Shown one piece after another: positions 34,037 through 45,409 of a stretch of DNA of 64,000 nt; the stretch's first letter is position 1; each line of letters opens with the position of its first letter. The stretch comes from Pseudocercospora fijiensis CIRAD86 (Eukaryota > Ascomycota > Dothideomycetes > Mycosphaerellales > Mycosphaerellaceae), in contig NW_006921534.1 of assembly GCF_000340215.1 (NCBI RefSeq), positions 6,499,450 through 6,563,449 of the forward strand, given 5' to 3'. The notes under the pieces were generated by a model, which saw only the letters and a list, made by a program, of their open reading frames with translations, was not told the DNA's origin and searched no databases. The position numbers and the translations under genes were made by a program.

Positions 34037-34056
34037 CCGAACTACTACGGGGTCTA
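34037..34056 (-). repeat. hAT right terminal inverted repeat
   Basis: Perfect 20-bp inverse of 24478-24497, followed by AAGGTATT at 34057-34064. Confidence 0.92.
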
Positions 34057-34064
34057 AAGGTATT

Positions 34065-36464
34065 AGAACCTAGAAGGGCGGTTAGATTGCGGTGCGCCTT
34101 AGCAACCTTAGCGACGGTTAAGTTGTCGTAGCCTTTAATCTTAGTGCCGTCGATAATATAAGAGTAGCCTAGGTCGATTAATATACGGTCGCTCTCGGGC
34201 TTTAGGTTACTATACGGAAGGTATAGTATCTAAATAGAGACTTCGTATTCCTTTAGAGGGTTGAGGATCTACTAAGCTACCTCGCCTTCGTTAGGCTAAC
34301 TATCGAATATATAGCCGAGGTCGTCGTTAGTAAGGTGCTTGTTAGTAAGCTTACTAATCTTGTTTAGTAGAACTAGGCTACGGGCATTAAGCTTCTTAAC
34401 CTAGTTCTTAAAGACCTCTAGTTCGTATATACCCTCGACGATAGTTAAATAGGCGGTCTTATCTTTAGATATAAGAGAAACCTTAATACGTAGGTAGCTA
34501 GCACCCTTACTAGCTGCGAGCTTAGCTATATCTTGTCCGAGACGAGAAGTCTCCTTAGTAGGGCAGTTCTTATAACCGCTATTACCTACCTTAAAGTACT
34601 TAGTAGGCTTAGGGACGGAGATAAGCTCGTATATATAATTAGGTCGAAGGGCAACGGCTAAGAGCTATAAGGCGGGATACTAACGGACGATTTAGTTACT
34701 TACTCTATAGGTTTAAAGGGCATTACGGCCTTCCTACTTAGACTTAGGCAGTTTACGTATATACTAAAAGAATATGCGAAACTCCTCCTATATTAGGTCG
34801 ACGATAAGAGGAAGGTGCACTCTATAAAGCGACTATATCTAACCGAAGACTCGAGGGAAGATAGCATTACTAGTCTAACGAAAGCGGTCGAAGGAGGTGC
34901 CCTATCTAAGAATACTAGTAATTAACTTATAGCGACGCTTAGTTAGCGTAAGATCGCAAGTAATAGTACTAGTAGGGTTGAATACGTAGAGTCCTAGGGA
35001 GGTCGGGGCGGCAGTAGGACGTCTAGGAAACTAGTTAGTATAACTAGTCTTAAGGGTAGTAAAGGCATCCTAATTAGCAACCTCGCGACTAATCTTTAAT
35101 AGGCGACCGACGAGGACACTCGCCTTAGCACTAGTATAGAGACTATAGACCTTAGCAGCCTTTTTAATATAGTTAGCATATATAGTAAACCGCTCTTTAC
35201 CTAGCTTACTAAGGTCGTCGAGCTATTAATAGATAGATAGGGCGGTAGGAGCTTTGCCTATATCGGCTTTAGGAACTATATCGATGTTAGTAATAAGGTA
35301 CGTAATAGAGTCGCCCTTATAAGAACTATAGATATTCTTAGTTAATAGAATCGGCGAGAGGCCTCTATCTCTATGCTCGCTAAAGGAGCCTTCGGAGGAG
35401 ATATCTTCTAGTAGTATGTCTAGTATATTAACATCCGAGTTGCTATAGTTAGTACTATAGTTAGTGCTATAGTCGGTACTAGAAGGAGTGCTATGCTTCT
35501 TAGTAGCCTTACGGAAGGCCTAGCGAGCATATAATGCCTTCTTACGCGCTGCTTCGGCCTTAGCGCGCTCGTCTTAAACTTCTTAAGGGACCTTGCGGTT
35601 ACGAATCGAGCGACGATCTTTAGCCTATATTTCTATAGCGAGCGTAAGACTAGTAGCCGTATCGGCCTCGGTTTCTAGGCAAAGAGCCTTACGTTTAAGG
35701 ATATTAACGATAGGAGCCTCTTAACCCTTAATAATAAAGCCTATACTACTAATGCGATAGCCCTTCTCTTTTAGTAGATCCTTAGTTATCTATACGTTAA
35801 GATCGACCTAGACAATCGCATCGTAGTGCTTCTTCTAGCAGGCTATCGTAAAGTCGTTAAGCGTAAAGGACAGGTTAAGTAGCTACTTGCCTACCTTCTT
35901 GCTAGCGGTAGATACGCGATAGATTATAGTATAAGAAAGATGCTTAGCGCCTTAACGACGGACCTTATACTTGTTAACGAACGAAGAGACCTACTTAGCA
36001 CGCTCTTATCTACTATAGGCGAAGTTAACAAGGCTCTTAGAAAGACTACTTAGTCCTCCCTAGTATTCGAAGGCCTAGTCGAGGGTCTTAAAGCGTAAGC
36101 GAATCTAGGTACTAGCTATCTCGAGGCTATAGACGATAGGAAAGGCTTGTTCGATATCTATATCGTTAAGAACCTCGCGCTTAAAGATACGCTTACCGAT
36201 AGACTAACGTAAGTTATTTATACCGTACGCAACTAAGATAGTAGCCTTCTTAGTGTTCCTATTAATAATGCGTAGTAGGGTGCGAGCGTTCTAGATCTTC
36301 TCTTAAGGGTCTTTAAGGGCAGTAACGATCTAGAAGCAGTACTCGAGGCTAGTTGTAGTAGCTAAGGCGCTATCGGATAGGGCTTCGATCGGAACTAGGG
36401 CAGCTAGACTTAGGTTAATAGTACTACTACTAGCGCCTAGCGGATTCGAGGCGCCGGAAGACAT
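34065..36464 (-). pseudogene. Gypsy-2 third frame (N-terminal 800 codons), unidentified
   Basis: This frame begins with ATG at 36464 (MSSGASNPLGASSSTINLSL) and is continuous to the hAT insertion apart from TAG/TAA at Gln/Trp sites. With 24110-24469 it is about 920 codons. Visible parts are a polar N-terminus, VAYGINNLR, SFVNKYKVRR, a basic RKALYARxAFRKATKKHS segment, SxxTDYSTNYSTNYSNSD repeats, KLGKERFTIYANYIKKAAKVY, TSLGLYVFNPTSTI and GYSYIIDGTKIKGYDNL. There is no RT, integrase, protease or chromodomain motif. Its place downstream of pol is where env lies in errantiviruses, but I see no signal peptide or clear fusion motif. Confidence 0.65.
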
Positions 36465-36882
36465 AGTCGACTAAAGCGAAAGTAGGTTATAAACGAGTTT
36501 ACAAGTGTGTTCGTTGCTTAACAATAATAATTAAAGGGTTTAGATAGAAGGGAGGGGGGTAGTTAGGCGGTAGCGAGTTAGTTAGTAATCGAGTAGAAGA
36601 AGGAGCTTAGGAAGCTCGCTTTAAATATAGTGCGAAGGTAACGTAGTCTATATATTCCGCGCTAGTAAAGCAAACGGATAACGGCTATATATAAAAGTAA
36701 AGCTATATACGAGACTTCTTTATTATTAGGGTAGGCTAAAGTTTAACAATCGATCTAGCTAATTACTAGTAGCGACTACGCGCCTTTATTAACCTTTAGC
36801 TATCGCAGATTCTCGCGCACTCGAAATATAACTAGTTAGTTCGAGTCCTTAGCAGAAATCTATAGTAGTAAAGCTAGCGGGA

Positions 36883-36909
36883 CTAATAATACCCCCGGGG
36901 TAGTATTAG
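36883..36909. repeat. CCCCGGGG hairpin upstream of the third frame
   Basis: Arms TAATAATACCCCC and GGGGTAGTATTA, an almost perfect inverted repeat about 420 bp upstream of the third-frame ATG in element orientation. Confidence 0.75.
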
Positions 36910-37189
36910 CTTTTCTCTAGAGATACTCGGTAACGAGGAGCAAGTCGCCTAGGCCTAGCGTAGCTAATTTGTTAGTACGTTAGCCTATAGCACTACCGTT
37001 ATAGATATAGCATTACCTTTTACATTAGCAAGTACGTAAAGGTAGTCTATATATTTACCTTCTTCCTTCTTCCTTCTTCTAAACGCTAAGCTTAATAGCC
37101 TAAGGTCCCTATTCTTAGAGGCTATCGGCCTAGGTTGCTATGTCTATCTAAGAGCTAGAAAGGGAGAGGGTTAGGTTCGGCTATTTTCC

Positions 37190-37215
37190 TAATACTACCC
37201 CCGGGGTATTATTAG
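37190..37215. repeat. CCCCGGGG hairpin downstream of pol (Gypsy-2)
   Basis: Arms AATACTACCCCC and GGGGTATTATTA, in the opposite orientation to the copy at 36883. It follows the end of the pol frame by about 240 bp. Between the two copies (36910-37189) I see no gene. Confidence 0.75.
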
Positions 37216-37449
37216 GAAAACACGCCTCGTATAGTTCTATCTAAGGAAACAAGAGTAAAGGAATAAAGTTATAGCAACATCTCGAAGGCTAAAGAGCAAA
37301 ACAATAGACAAAGTAAAAGCAAAAGAGGGTAATAACTATAAGCATTAATACTATAGGAACAAGTAGTAAGGACTAAAGCTATAGGGCGGCACTATATTAA
37401 TAGCGCGGAGAAGGTAAGGAAAACAACGTAGTAGAGGTAGGGAAAGACA

Positions 37450-40400
37450 AGCAATTATTTAGTCTCGGGATCTAGCTATAATTCTAGGCGGTCTTCGTCG
37501 CTAGACTAGTCGAGCTCCTCCTCGGAGTTAGAGTTAGATAGCTAGAAGTCTAGTTTACTATCGGAATTAATATCGGAAATGCTCTATACGCAATTAATAC
37601 GTATATAACCCTCCCTTTCTTTATAAGTTATTCCTAATAGCTTACTAAGACGTATCTAGGGATGCGTATAGTTATCGGGTAGAATAGGATCTCTAATCGC
37701 GGTAGGATCCTCCTCTCGATAGGTATCTAAGGTAGGTAGAGGGTCTATAGAGGCATTAACTTCCTCCTCGGTCGGGGGAGGGCGGGTAGGGTCTCTTAAT
37801 TCGATAACCTTCTTTAGGTTAGCCCGAGGGTGCGAGTGCTTTAAGGTAGCACTATTAAGCTCCTAAAGACGGTACGTAGAACTATCGTAAAGGACCTCCT
37901 ATACTCTATAAGGCCCTTTCTATTTAAAGGCTAGCTTATAAGAGTAACTATATTCTAGCTCCGACCGGTATAGGAGAACTATATCGCTAACCTTTAGGGG
38001 CTCCTAGTTAATAGCATTATAGTCGTCGAAATACTACTTAGCCTTCTTATAAAGGCGACGTTGTCGAGCAAGTCCCTCCTAAGAAGTAGTAGTTATATCC
38101 TTAAGAGCCTTAGCGCGTAGGGTAAGGAGATCTACCCTCGTACGAATAGATCCCTAATCGTAAACGCTATACGTACGATAGGACAACTTAATAGGAAGAA
38201 CGGCGTCCCTCCTAATTATAAGCTCTACTAGCGTAAGTCTAGTCGTATCGATAATAGTAGTTCGATCCGCTTAGAGAAGGGCCGGAACGCGGGTAGAGAT
38301 AGGAACGGACCTATCCTCTCTATTAGTTATCTTAGATAGGGCATTAATTAAAGACCGATAGCTACGCTTAATAATAGCATTCGACTAGGGATAGTACGGG
38401 GAAATGCGAACGTTCTTCGCCCTATACGAAACAAGTAGTACTTAAACTTCTTTAGCTATATTGTTCGTAGCGTTATCTAAGATAATCTCGTAGGGTATTC
38501 CCTAGCGGCAAAACAGATCTTTAAATAGGAAGGTAGCTATATTACGAGCATTAATAGCGCCGTAGCCCTTATAGAAATAATAGGCCTCCGGCTATCGAGA
38601 AAGACCCTTTCGAATAATATATAAGCTATTATTGCGGCTAAGATAGACACTATCGCTATACTATCGCTCCCCGACTAATTAGGCTATAGGAATACGCAGC
38701 TCTCCTAGACGTCGGTAGCTATTCCTAAAATTGCACTTAGGATAGCTCTTATAGTAGCGGGAGACATTAGCCTATACGCCGTTCTACTAGTAGCGCCGAC
38801 GAAGGATATCGAAGGTGCCCTCCGCCGCCCGGTAGCCGAGCTCGTCGTAAACGGAACAAAGGATTTCTCATCGGGCTGCTAGGTCGTTAATAATACGCTA
38901 GAGTAGTGTATTAACTATAGCCTGTCGCTAGAGGATGCGATCCTTAATAAGGAACCTCCGGAAATAGCGAATAACCCGACGGTATTAACTCTTTAATAGA
39001 CTAGGTACTTTCTTCGTATAGGTTAGGAAGTAGGCGATATAATAGGAGTCGTCGGAGTAGACCCTATTAAGGATATTATCCCTCTCTAGTTTATCCGCCT
39101 TAGCTTTAGCCTAGTCGTTATCGTTAGTAGTAGGGCTCTCGTCGGGCTAGTTACTAGGTTAGTCGCTAGGTTAGTCGTCGGTAGCAGGCCTAGTAATCGC
39201 TAGTATAGCATTAATATAGAAGGTAGCGAAGAAGGTACGGTTAATTACCGTATCGATATCCTCTTCTTCTATTATCTCGGCGATATCCTCTTCTATAGCG
39301 GGCCTTCTAGAAAGGCTATCCGGTCTAGTATGCTTCTTACTAGGAACGTAGAAGATATCGAAATTAAATAAATAGATCTAGGCAACCTGCCGAGCTATCG
39401 TAGAGTTTAGTAGGTCGGAGGCTATATAGTTAAGTTAATAGACTAGCGTCTAAGCATCGATTTCTAAGCGAAAGAATACACTAAAGAGCTATAGTCGGAA
39501 CTTCTTTAGAGCCTTATAGACTCTAAGGCATTCTCGCTTACTAGTATCGTATCGGGCCTCGATCGGTTTCTATAGCCCGGAGTCGTACCTAATAGGATAA
39601 CGCAAGGATAGCTCCTTACGATTATACTATATTAGTATCTCGCTATAGCCTTCCCCGCTCGAGTCGATAGTAACAATTATTAAACCCGCACCCTCTAAGT
39701 AGTTAATAGACGTAAGTGCAGGTACGCTAACGAGTGCCTTAGTTACCTTATCCTTAGCCGCTTAGTAAACGGAGGTCTATTCGAATTTAGTATCCTTCTT
39801 AAGCAAGGTATATAAGGGCTTGTATACTAATACAAAGTTCTCGACCTAGATACGGAAGTAGGAGACTACTCTAAGCTAGGTTCGGACATCCTTCTAATAG
39901 GTAGGATCCGGCTAGGACACTATCTTTAGGACCCGTATATTATTAGGATAGCGGCCGTTCTTATTAGTTACAAACCCGACAATGTTTATCCGTTTGTATA
40001 GGAGCTAAAGCTTCTCCCTATACACCGTTAGGTTAGCTCGCTCTAGGTCGTAGAGGACACTATCGAGGTTCTAAATATATTCGAGAAAGAACCTACGGAT
40101 ACTAGGCTCTACTTCTTTATTGTCGTACCTAGTTTTAGGGCCCTTAATACCGATGTCGTCGAGGAAAGGCATCGCTATATAGGAGATATAGGCCGCGAGG
40201 ACTTAGTTTATAATACGAACGAACTAGGCTACGGAGTTAGTTGCCCCTTAGGGAAGGGTAGTTTGTCTATATAGCCTAAGAGGTATCTCGAAACTAGTAG
40301 GGTCCCGACTGTTAGGGTAGAGAGGAATTTAGTCGTAACCCGAGAAAACGTTAACTAGCGAGGCTATAATACAGTTAGCAAAGGCTTCCGAGAACCTATT

Positions 40401-41165
40401 AGTCTCCGGAGGAAGGTTAGTATCTCTAATCGTAACCGCATTAAACTTTTATATAGCGTTAATTAGGCGGTACTTCTTTGGCTCCCTAGGAGCTGTCTTC
40501 TTCTAAACTAGGAAGTATAGATTGCGATACGAGGTATAGGAAGGTTCTAAGGTACTAGCCTTTATACGCTATCGTATTATGTCCTTAACTATACCTCGTA
40601 GGCTTAGGTTTAGCTTAAAACCTAGATAGGCCTAAGGCTTATATTCGATCGTTCGGATCCTCTATAGAGGGGCAACCTCCGGATTTATCCTACCTAGGTA
40701 AGTAAAGTTATATACTAATACGGCCTCGCGATTGTATAGAAGCTCGTATAGCAAATCTAGTTTACGATCCGAAAGCTCGATACTAGGTTTGATTTTCGCA
40801 AGCCTCTCTTCTATTAGCCTTAACCCCCTAGGGATAGTAGAAAACTTTTTAGTAATATACTTCTAATTATACGGACTATCCCTAGGTAGTAGTGTCGCCT
40901 CCTAATTAAGGCACTTTTGTCGCTAGTTAGGATTTCCGCTAGGATTAGACCTATCGGTAATATATACGCTACCCTTTATAGGCTTAATCTTATTAGCTAC
41001 CCTCTTATATAGGGTATATATACTAATCGATTGTCGAACCCGAGCTCGCTCTCTTTGTCGCTAGGCTTAGAGATTAGCGTAACAAAACAGCGCGTAAACT
41101 TCTTTAGAAGTCTCTTTAAGTCGATAGGTATATAGCTAGTAGTCCTAATTTATAACGCCGGCGAA
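37450..41165 (-). pseudogene. Gypsy-2 pol: RT, RNase H, integrase
   Basis: The RT region reads YRNLYFLVxKKTAP and NAVTIRDTNLPP, with the active site as MPFLDDIGIKGPKTRYDNKE near 40160 and the later INIVGFVTNKNGRYP. RNase H begins VTIDSSGEGYSE and ends KKHTRPDSLSRRP. Integrase shows YSDSVYLS, ILDNATNNIAKE and SNAIIKRSYRSL, in which the catalytic Glu appears as Lys, as TpG to TpA change would give. The frame ends with an acidic tail near 37450. It forms a separate frame from gag-protease, with a hairpin between. Confidence 0.88.
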
Positions 41166-41179
41166 AACGTTAGATTTGT

Positions 41180-41204
41180 AATAACACCCCTAGGGTAGTA
41201 TTAG
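41180..41204. repeat. Hairpin between gag-protease and pol (Gypsy-2)
   Basis: TAATAACACCCC and GGGTAGTATTA arms around CTAG (CCGG in the other copies). It lies directly upstream of the pol frame. Confidence 0.75.
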
Positions 41205-41209
41205 ACTCG

Positions 41210-44200
41210 CGTTCTAATTAGTTAGTTCGGGTAGACCCGCGTCCGGTAGTAATACTTACGACAGCATTATTACCTTAACTCGTATATTAGGTATAGGTAG
41301 TCGTTATATTATGCTCGCTATCGCTTCGAGCACTCGTCTTCTTAGTATAGAACCTAGAAACTTGCCTTAATATATAGAGCGGCGCACTTCTAGAAATAAC
41401 CTATTTAAGCTATACTAACTTATAGCGTAGATTGCCGGTCTTATAACCGCGCTATAGCGTTTCCCGAAGACCGTCTAGAAGCAGTAAGGATATCCTCGTA
41501 GGACTTATAGCTAGTGTTGCCGATATAACTAGTAAATACGACTCGGTTGCCCTTCTAGTTAGCGATAGTTCCCTCCTAGGAACTGTCGTCGTAGTTGCGC
41601 TAGATACTACGAGTTATACGAGACTATAGTCGACCTAGAATAATTAGTATATTTAGGTCGGCGGCAATCTAGAAGGTAAAGGAAAAGCATATGCCGAAGG
41701 CGTCTACTATAATATTATAGCAAGTACCTACTAGCGCAACCTCCCTATTTACTCCCTATATACCGAGGGAAATGTCTCTGTTTATTAGTAGCCTAAGTTG
41801 TTTAGCCTAACGCTTACTTATAATAAGTAACTCCGAACTATTATTAAGCATTGCTAGTATCTATTAACTATAGCTCCCGATAGTAACTTAAATATAGATA
41901 GCGGGGACGACGGCGAAGGAACGGGTAACTACGGAAAGGTCTATATTATTAGGGATAGAATAAAGTTCCTTAGGTCGAGGAGGTCCTACTCGACCGATTT
42001 GTTAGCTAGTAAACCGGATAGCCTTAATAGAGACTAAAACTAGAGTAGGGTCGGGATTATTACTATCCCCTCGGCCTATCTCCTTAACTCCCTCTTCGTT
42101 AGCATTATCGATAGCCTCTTAGTTCTCGTAGGTTACCGATTCGCCTTCTACTAACTCTTAGGTACCTAAAAATTTAGGAAGGAACTATAGGGAAGAGACG
42201 TCGATATAGTCTTCTCGTCTCTATTTCCTTCGGAGGGTAGCGAGGTCTTTTATAAAGGTAGCATCGTTAGGGATTCGGCTCTAGAACAGGTTAGTAGGCA
42301 AGCCGTATACTAGCAGCTCTCCTATAGATATATTAGACTTAAGGTCTAGGAACTATAAAGCCTAGAAGAGAGCGTTTGCCTTTATATCTAAGGAGTTAGC
42401 TAGGCTAGTACTATACTTTTTTATATACCTATTAAAGCGAAAGCTCTTTAGATCGGATAACTTTCGCTTATAGGCCGGTAGGTTAGCTAGACCTAGGGTG
42501 CTACTAATATCGGTAGCAATATCCTCTATATCGACCTCTAGAATCTCTAGGACGACTAGGCTTTCTATAGGTAGGGTACTAGGTACGGTACTAGGCGCGG
42601 CACTAGGTCGGGTAGCGCGGTCTATAGCTATCTAGAGAGTCCTAGTTTTAGCAGTTAACTCTCGCTATTACTTAGCCTTATCGGCCGCCTTATTCTTTAG
42701 TACTCTAGTAGGGGCTGCCGCACTAGGGCGAGTAGGGTTCTAAGGGCTCTTACCCTTACTTTAGGACTAGGTCTAAGACCGTATAGTAGCGTAGATATCT
42801 ATACTATTCTTAGTAACCGCGTAAACATTAGTAACTGCGTCCGGATCCTAAGAAACAAAGTTAACCTTAACAGGCTTAGTAGTACTATTACTACTCCGCT
42901 CCTTAACCTGTTTTGCCCTAACCTTCTAAGTTTCTCGTTTAGTAATAGCAGCGAGGGTACTATTCCTAGTATTCTTAAACTCGATCTTACCGCTATACTT
43001 CTTTTCTAGAAGGGTCTTTAGCTAAGGCAGCTTCGGGGCTCTCCGATCCTATTCGAAATCAATCTTATCGCTAGTATCTATATAGTAGAATCGGCTATTT
43101 ACTTGTATAATAAGCTTCCTTTTAAGAAGCTCTTTCTAGATAGGGTAGGACGACTAGATATGTCTAAACCCGCTATATATCTAGCACTTGCTATCTAAGT
43201 TAGAATAGATCTTCCGTATAGCGTAGACATCTACTAAAGGGGCTTTAGGGTAGTTAGGATCTAAAACCTAGTAGACTAGTAGTATATCGCCTAGTATAGT
43301 AGTATTAATAACCTCCCTAACTCGCCGTAACACTTTCGCATTTAGGTTTAGCTAGGCGAGGGATTTAGCTAAGTCCGCGACATCCTAAGAGTGCTTAGTA
43401 ACCGTAGGAGTTACGGTCTTAGGACTACTTTACGATTTAGGAAGGAACTTAGGTCCCTTGCTTCCTAAGGCTTCTTTCCTAACTTACGCTAGGTTATTCC
43501 GGTCTTCGCCGTAGATAAACTTCCTCGTATCGGCTATACTATTAATATCGGCCTTAATATATACTAGGACCTCTTTGTATTTCCTAAAGCTCTTAGGATC
43601 GGCCTCGCTAAGCTTATAGCGACGGAAGATACGCTAAGCTATAGGCTACGGCAATCCCTAGAGGAGTAGCCTCGTTCTCGAAGAGTTTTCGAGGTTACTC
43701 TACTCGATACTGTCCGCTAACTCGACAAATTCGCGGACGTACCCCTTTAGGTCGTTATCCTTAGTACGTCTTACCGAGTAGAGGGATTCGAGCTACGCGC
43801 GACTGCCTTTAATACGACGGCTATCGCGCTCCCGATACTCCTTTAGAAAGGCTAACTTAAAGACCTCCTAGTTAGTATTAGACTTGTCGTCCTTTTCTAG
43901 GTAGCTAACTAGGGTCCTAAGGGTTCGGTAAAGCTTAGTAGAAGTAGTCCTTATAAGGGACCGGATCTTGTACTAGTCGGACTCTCTATCGAGCTCGTAC
44001 TTAACTAAGCCTTCCTTAAAGCGTTCTATATATGCTATAGCGTTCTACTCTTCGAATAGGGGATTTGTACTGCTTCCTAGCTCTAGCGGGCGACGCTTGT
44101 TTTAACGGAGAAGCTTAGTTTGCTTCTCTATTATCTTTATAAGGATAGTGTAGAGCGCCTCTAGCGTAGAGGGCGTAGGAGGCTTACTTATATTAACTAG

Positions 44201-44299
44201 TCGCCGCCTAATTTCTTCGTTAATAGGATTAGGGGCGTTTTCGGATTTAGAGGATTCCGCTAATTCTTAATATTCGTTTTCGCTAGAGCTAGAGCTTAT
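41210..44299 (-). pseudogene. Gypsy-2 gag and protease
   Basis: The frame probably began at 44299 (ATA AGC, formerly ATG AGC). A capsid region follows: LFEE, AYIERFKEGLVKYELDRESD, VFKLAFLKEYRERD, GYVREFVELADSI and FRRYKLSEADPKSF. A CCHC knuckle near 43190-43145 reads C-stop-IYSGFRHI-stop-SSY, where CWIC and a final Cys are expected. The protease motif near 41850 is LNNSSELLIIS, where L-D-x-G/S-S is expected, the Asp lost as RIP predicts. The large size leaves room for a long linker between gag and protease. Confidence 0.8.
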
Positions 44300-44450
44300 T
44301 CGATTATTGTAAAATAGTTAAAATAGTTAAAATAGAATACTATATAAAGTTGAAATAGAATGCTATATAAATGTGTTTTTAGTAACTTTAGTCTATTTGG
44401 TTTGTTATAATATTGCTATACGAGAGAGTAGTATATTAGGCTATTTCTCC

Positions 44451-44476
44451 TAGTATTATCCCCGGGGTAGTATTAG
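44451..44476. repeat. CCCCGGGG hairpin upstream of gag (Gypsy-2)
   Basis: Arms TAGTATTATCCCC and GGGGTAGTATTA, about 150 bp upstream of the inferred gag start. From here to the 5' LTR (45125) is a leader of about 650 bp in which I see no gene. Confidence 0.75.
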
Positions 44477-45125
44477 GATTTAGCCTCCTAGGGGTCGCCT
44501 AACTACCTCTAGGAGCTTAGTTTAGTAGATTTTAGACAAAAGCCGCTCGGAGGGAGAGACTGCAATCTCTGTTTACTTATAGATCCTAGAAACTAGCTCG
44601 TATCTCCTTTAGCTAGGCGGGGGGGCGGTAGCCTTCTTTTTCTAGTAGAAGGCTAAGCACTATCTAAGCGAGGCTGCGAATCTAGGGACGCCCTACCTAA
44701 TTAATAGGGGACTCCCTTACTATCCGACCTGCAATCCGTATTTGCTATTAATTAATAGTCTTAGCAAACTAAGCAAGGCCGACAGGTAATTAGTCTATCT
44801 TCTCCTTAGGCGGGGCTTATCTCGAGTAAGCGGTACTAAATAGGTCTTCGACCCGGAGCTAAGTCCTTAGAAGCTAGCTATAGCTATAGACTAGGCCCTA
44901 AGCTGTAATAGTCCTAAGGGTTTGTAGCTTTTCGGGGTTAAAGCGATGCCCTCGTTAAGAGGTTTCTCTACTTGTCGTAATAGCCCCTTAAGATATTTCG
45001 GTATCGTCCGTATTATAGGCTCTTATTGTACCCTCGCTCTAGCTATAGCTATTCGTACCTAGAGACCACCTTTAATATACCCGAACCTGTTAGATATAAA
45101 GAGATAGCCCTACCTTCGGCTCTAA

Positions 45126-45405
45126 TAAAGGACGGAAACTAATACTACTACTACTACTAGTAGTAATAGTATAGGCTACCGAGGGTAATATAACCTATAG
45201 TAATATAGGCAGCTATATTTAGCATAATAGGATAACAAGACGGTTGCTTAGGCTAATAACTAGAGCCCTACAACATAGGCATTATAGAAGTGTAATATAA
45301 ACAATGTGCTATACAAGGTTAGTACTCTATCTATAATATAGAAGGAGGCCTCTTATATAGGCTTAAAACTTAGCCTAGGTGTATAGGGCCGGTTACTAGC
45401 TAATA
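45126..45405 (-). repeat. Gypsy-2 5' LTR (in element orientation)
   Basis: About 280 bp, matching 23662-23944. In element orientation it begins TATTAGCTAGTAACCGG and ends TTTCCGTCCTTTA, that is TG...CA after RIP. The ATAG duplication follows at 45406-45409. Confidence 0.88.
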
Positions 45406-45409
45406 ATAG

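Larger units (their letters stand above)
24478..34056 (-). mobile_element. Large hAT-family DNA transposon with extra frames
   Basis: The element is 9,579 bp with perfect 20-bp terminal inverted repeats (TAGACCCCGTAGTAGTTCGG) and an exact 8-bp target duplication. A hAT transposase is encoded on the minus strand (about 31160-28750). This is long for a hAT. Additional protein-like frames lie on both strands, and a GCCGGC-containing motif is repeated in small arrays along the whole length. It retains more CA/TG than the Gypsy elements. It sits in the third frame of Gypsy-2. Confidence 0.9.
23662..45405 (-). mobile_element. Gypsy-2: large Ty3-type LTR retrotransposon with a third frame, split by a hAT
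   Basis: Two LTRs of about 280 bp bound an element that reads on the minus strand: LTR, gag-protease (44299-41210), RT-RNaseH-integrase (41165-37450), an unidentified third frame (36464 to about 24110), polypurine tract, LTR. Without the nested hAT it is about 12.2 kb. LTR ends fit TG...CA after RIP. A palindromic hairpin motif lies at each frame boundary. All frames have RIP-type stops. Confidence 0.88.

Noticed and set aside
34065..36464. Calling the Gypsy-2 third frame an envelope gene
   Set aside because: Only its position supports this; no signal peptide, cleavage site or clear transmembrane anchor was seen.
23662..45405. A giant virus-like or Starship-like element between the two 280-bp repeats
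   Set aside because: The repeats behave as LTRs with a polypurine tract and a Ty3 pol inside, and the extra length is explained by the nested hAT; no tyrosine recombinase was seen.
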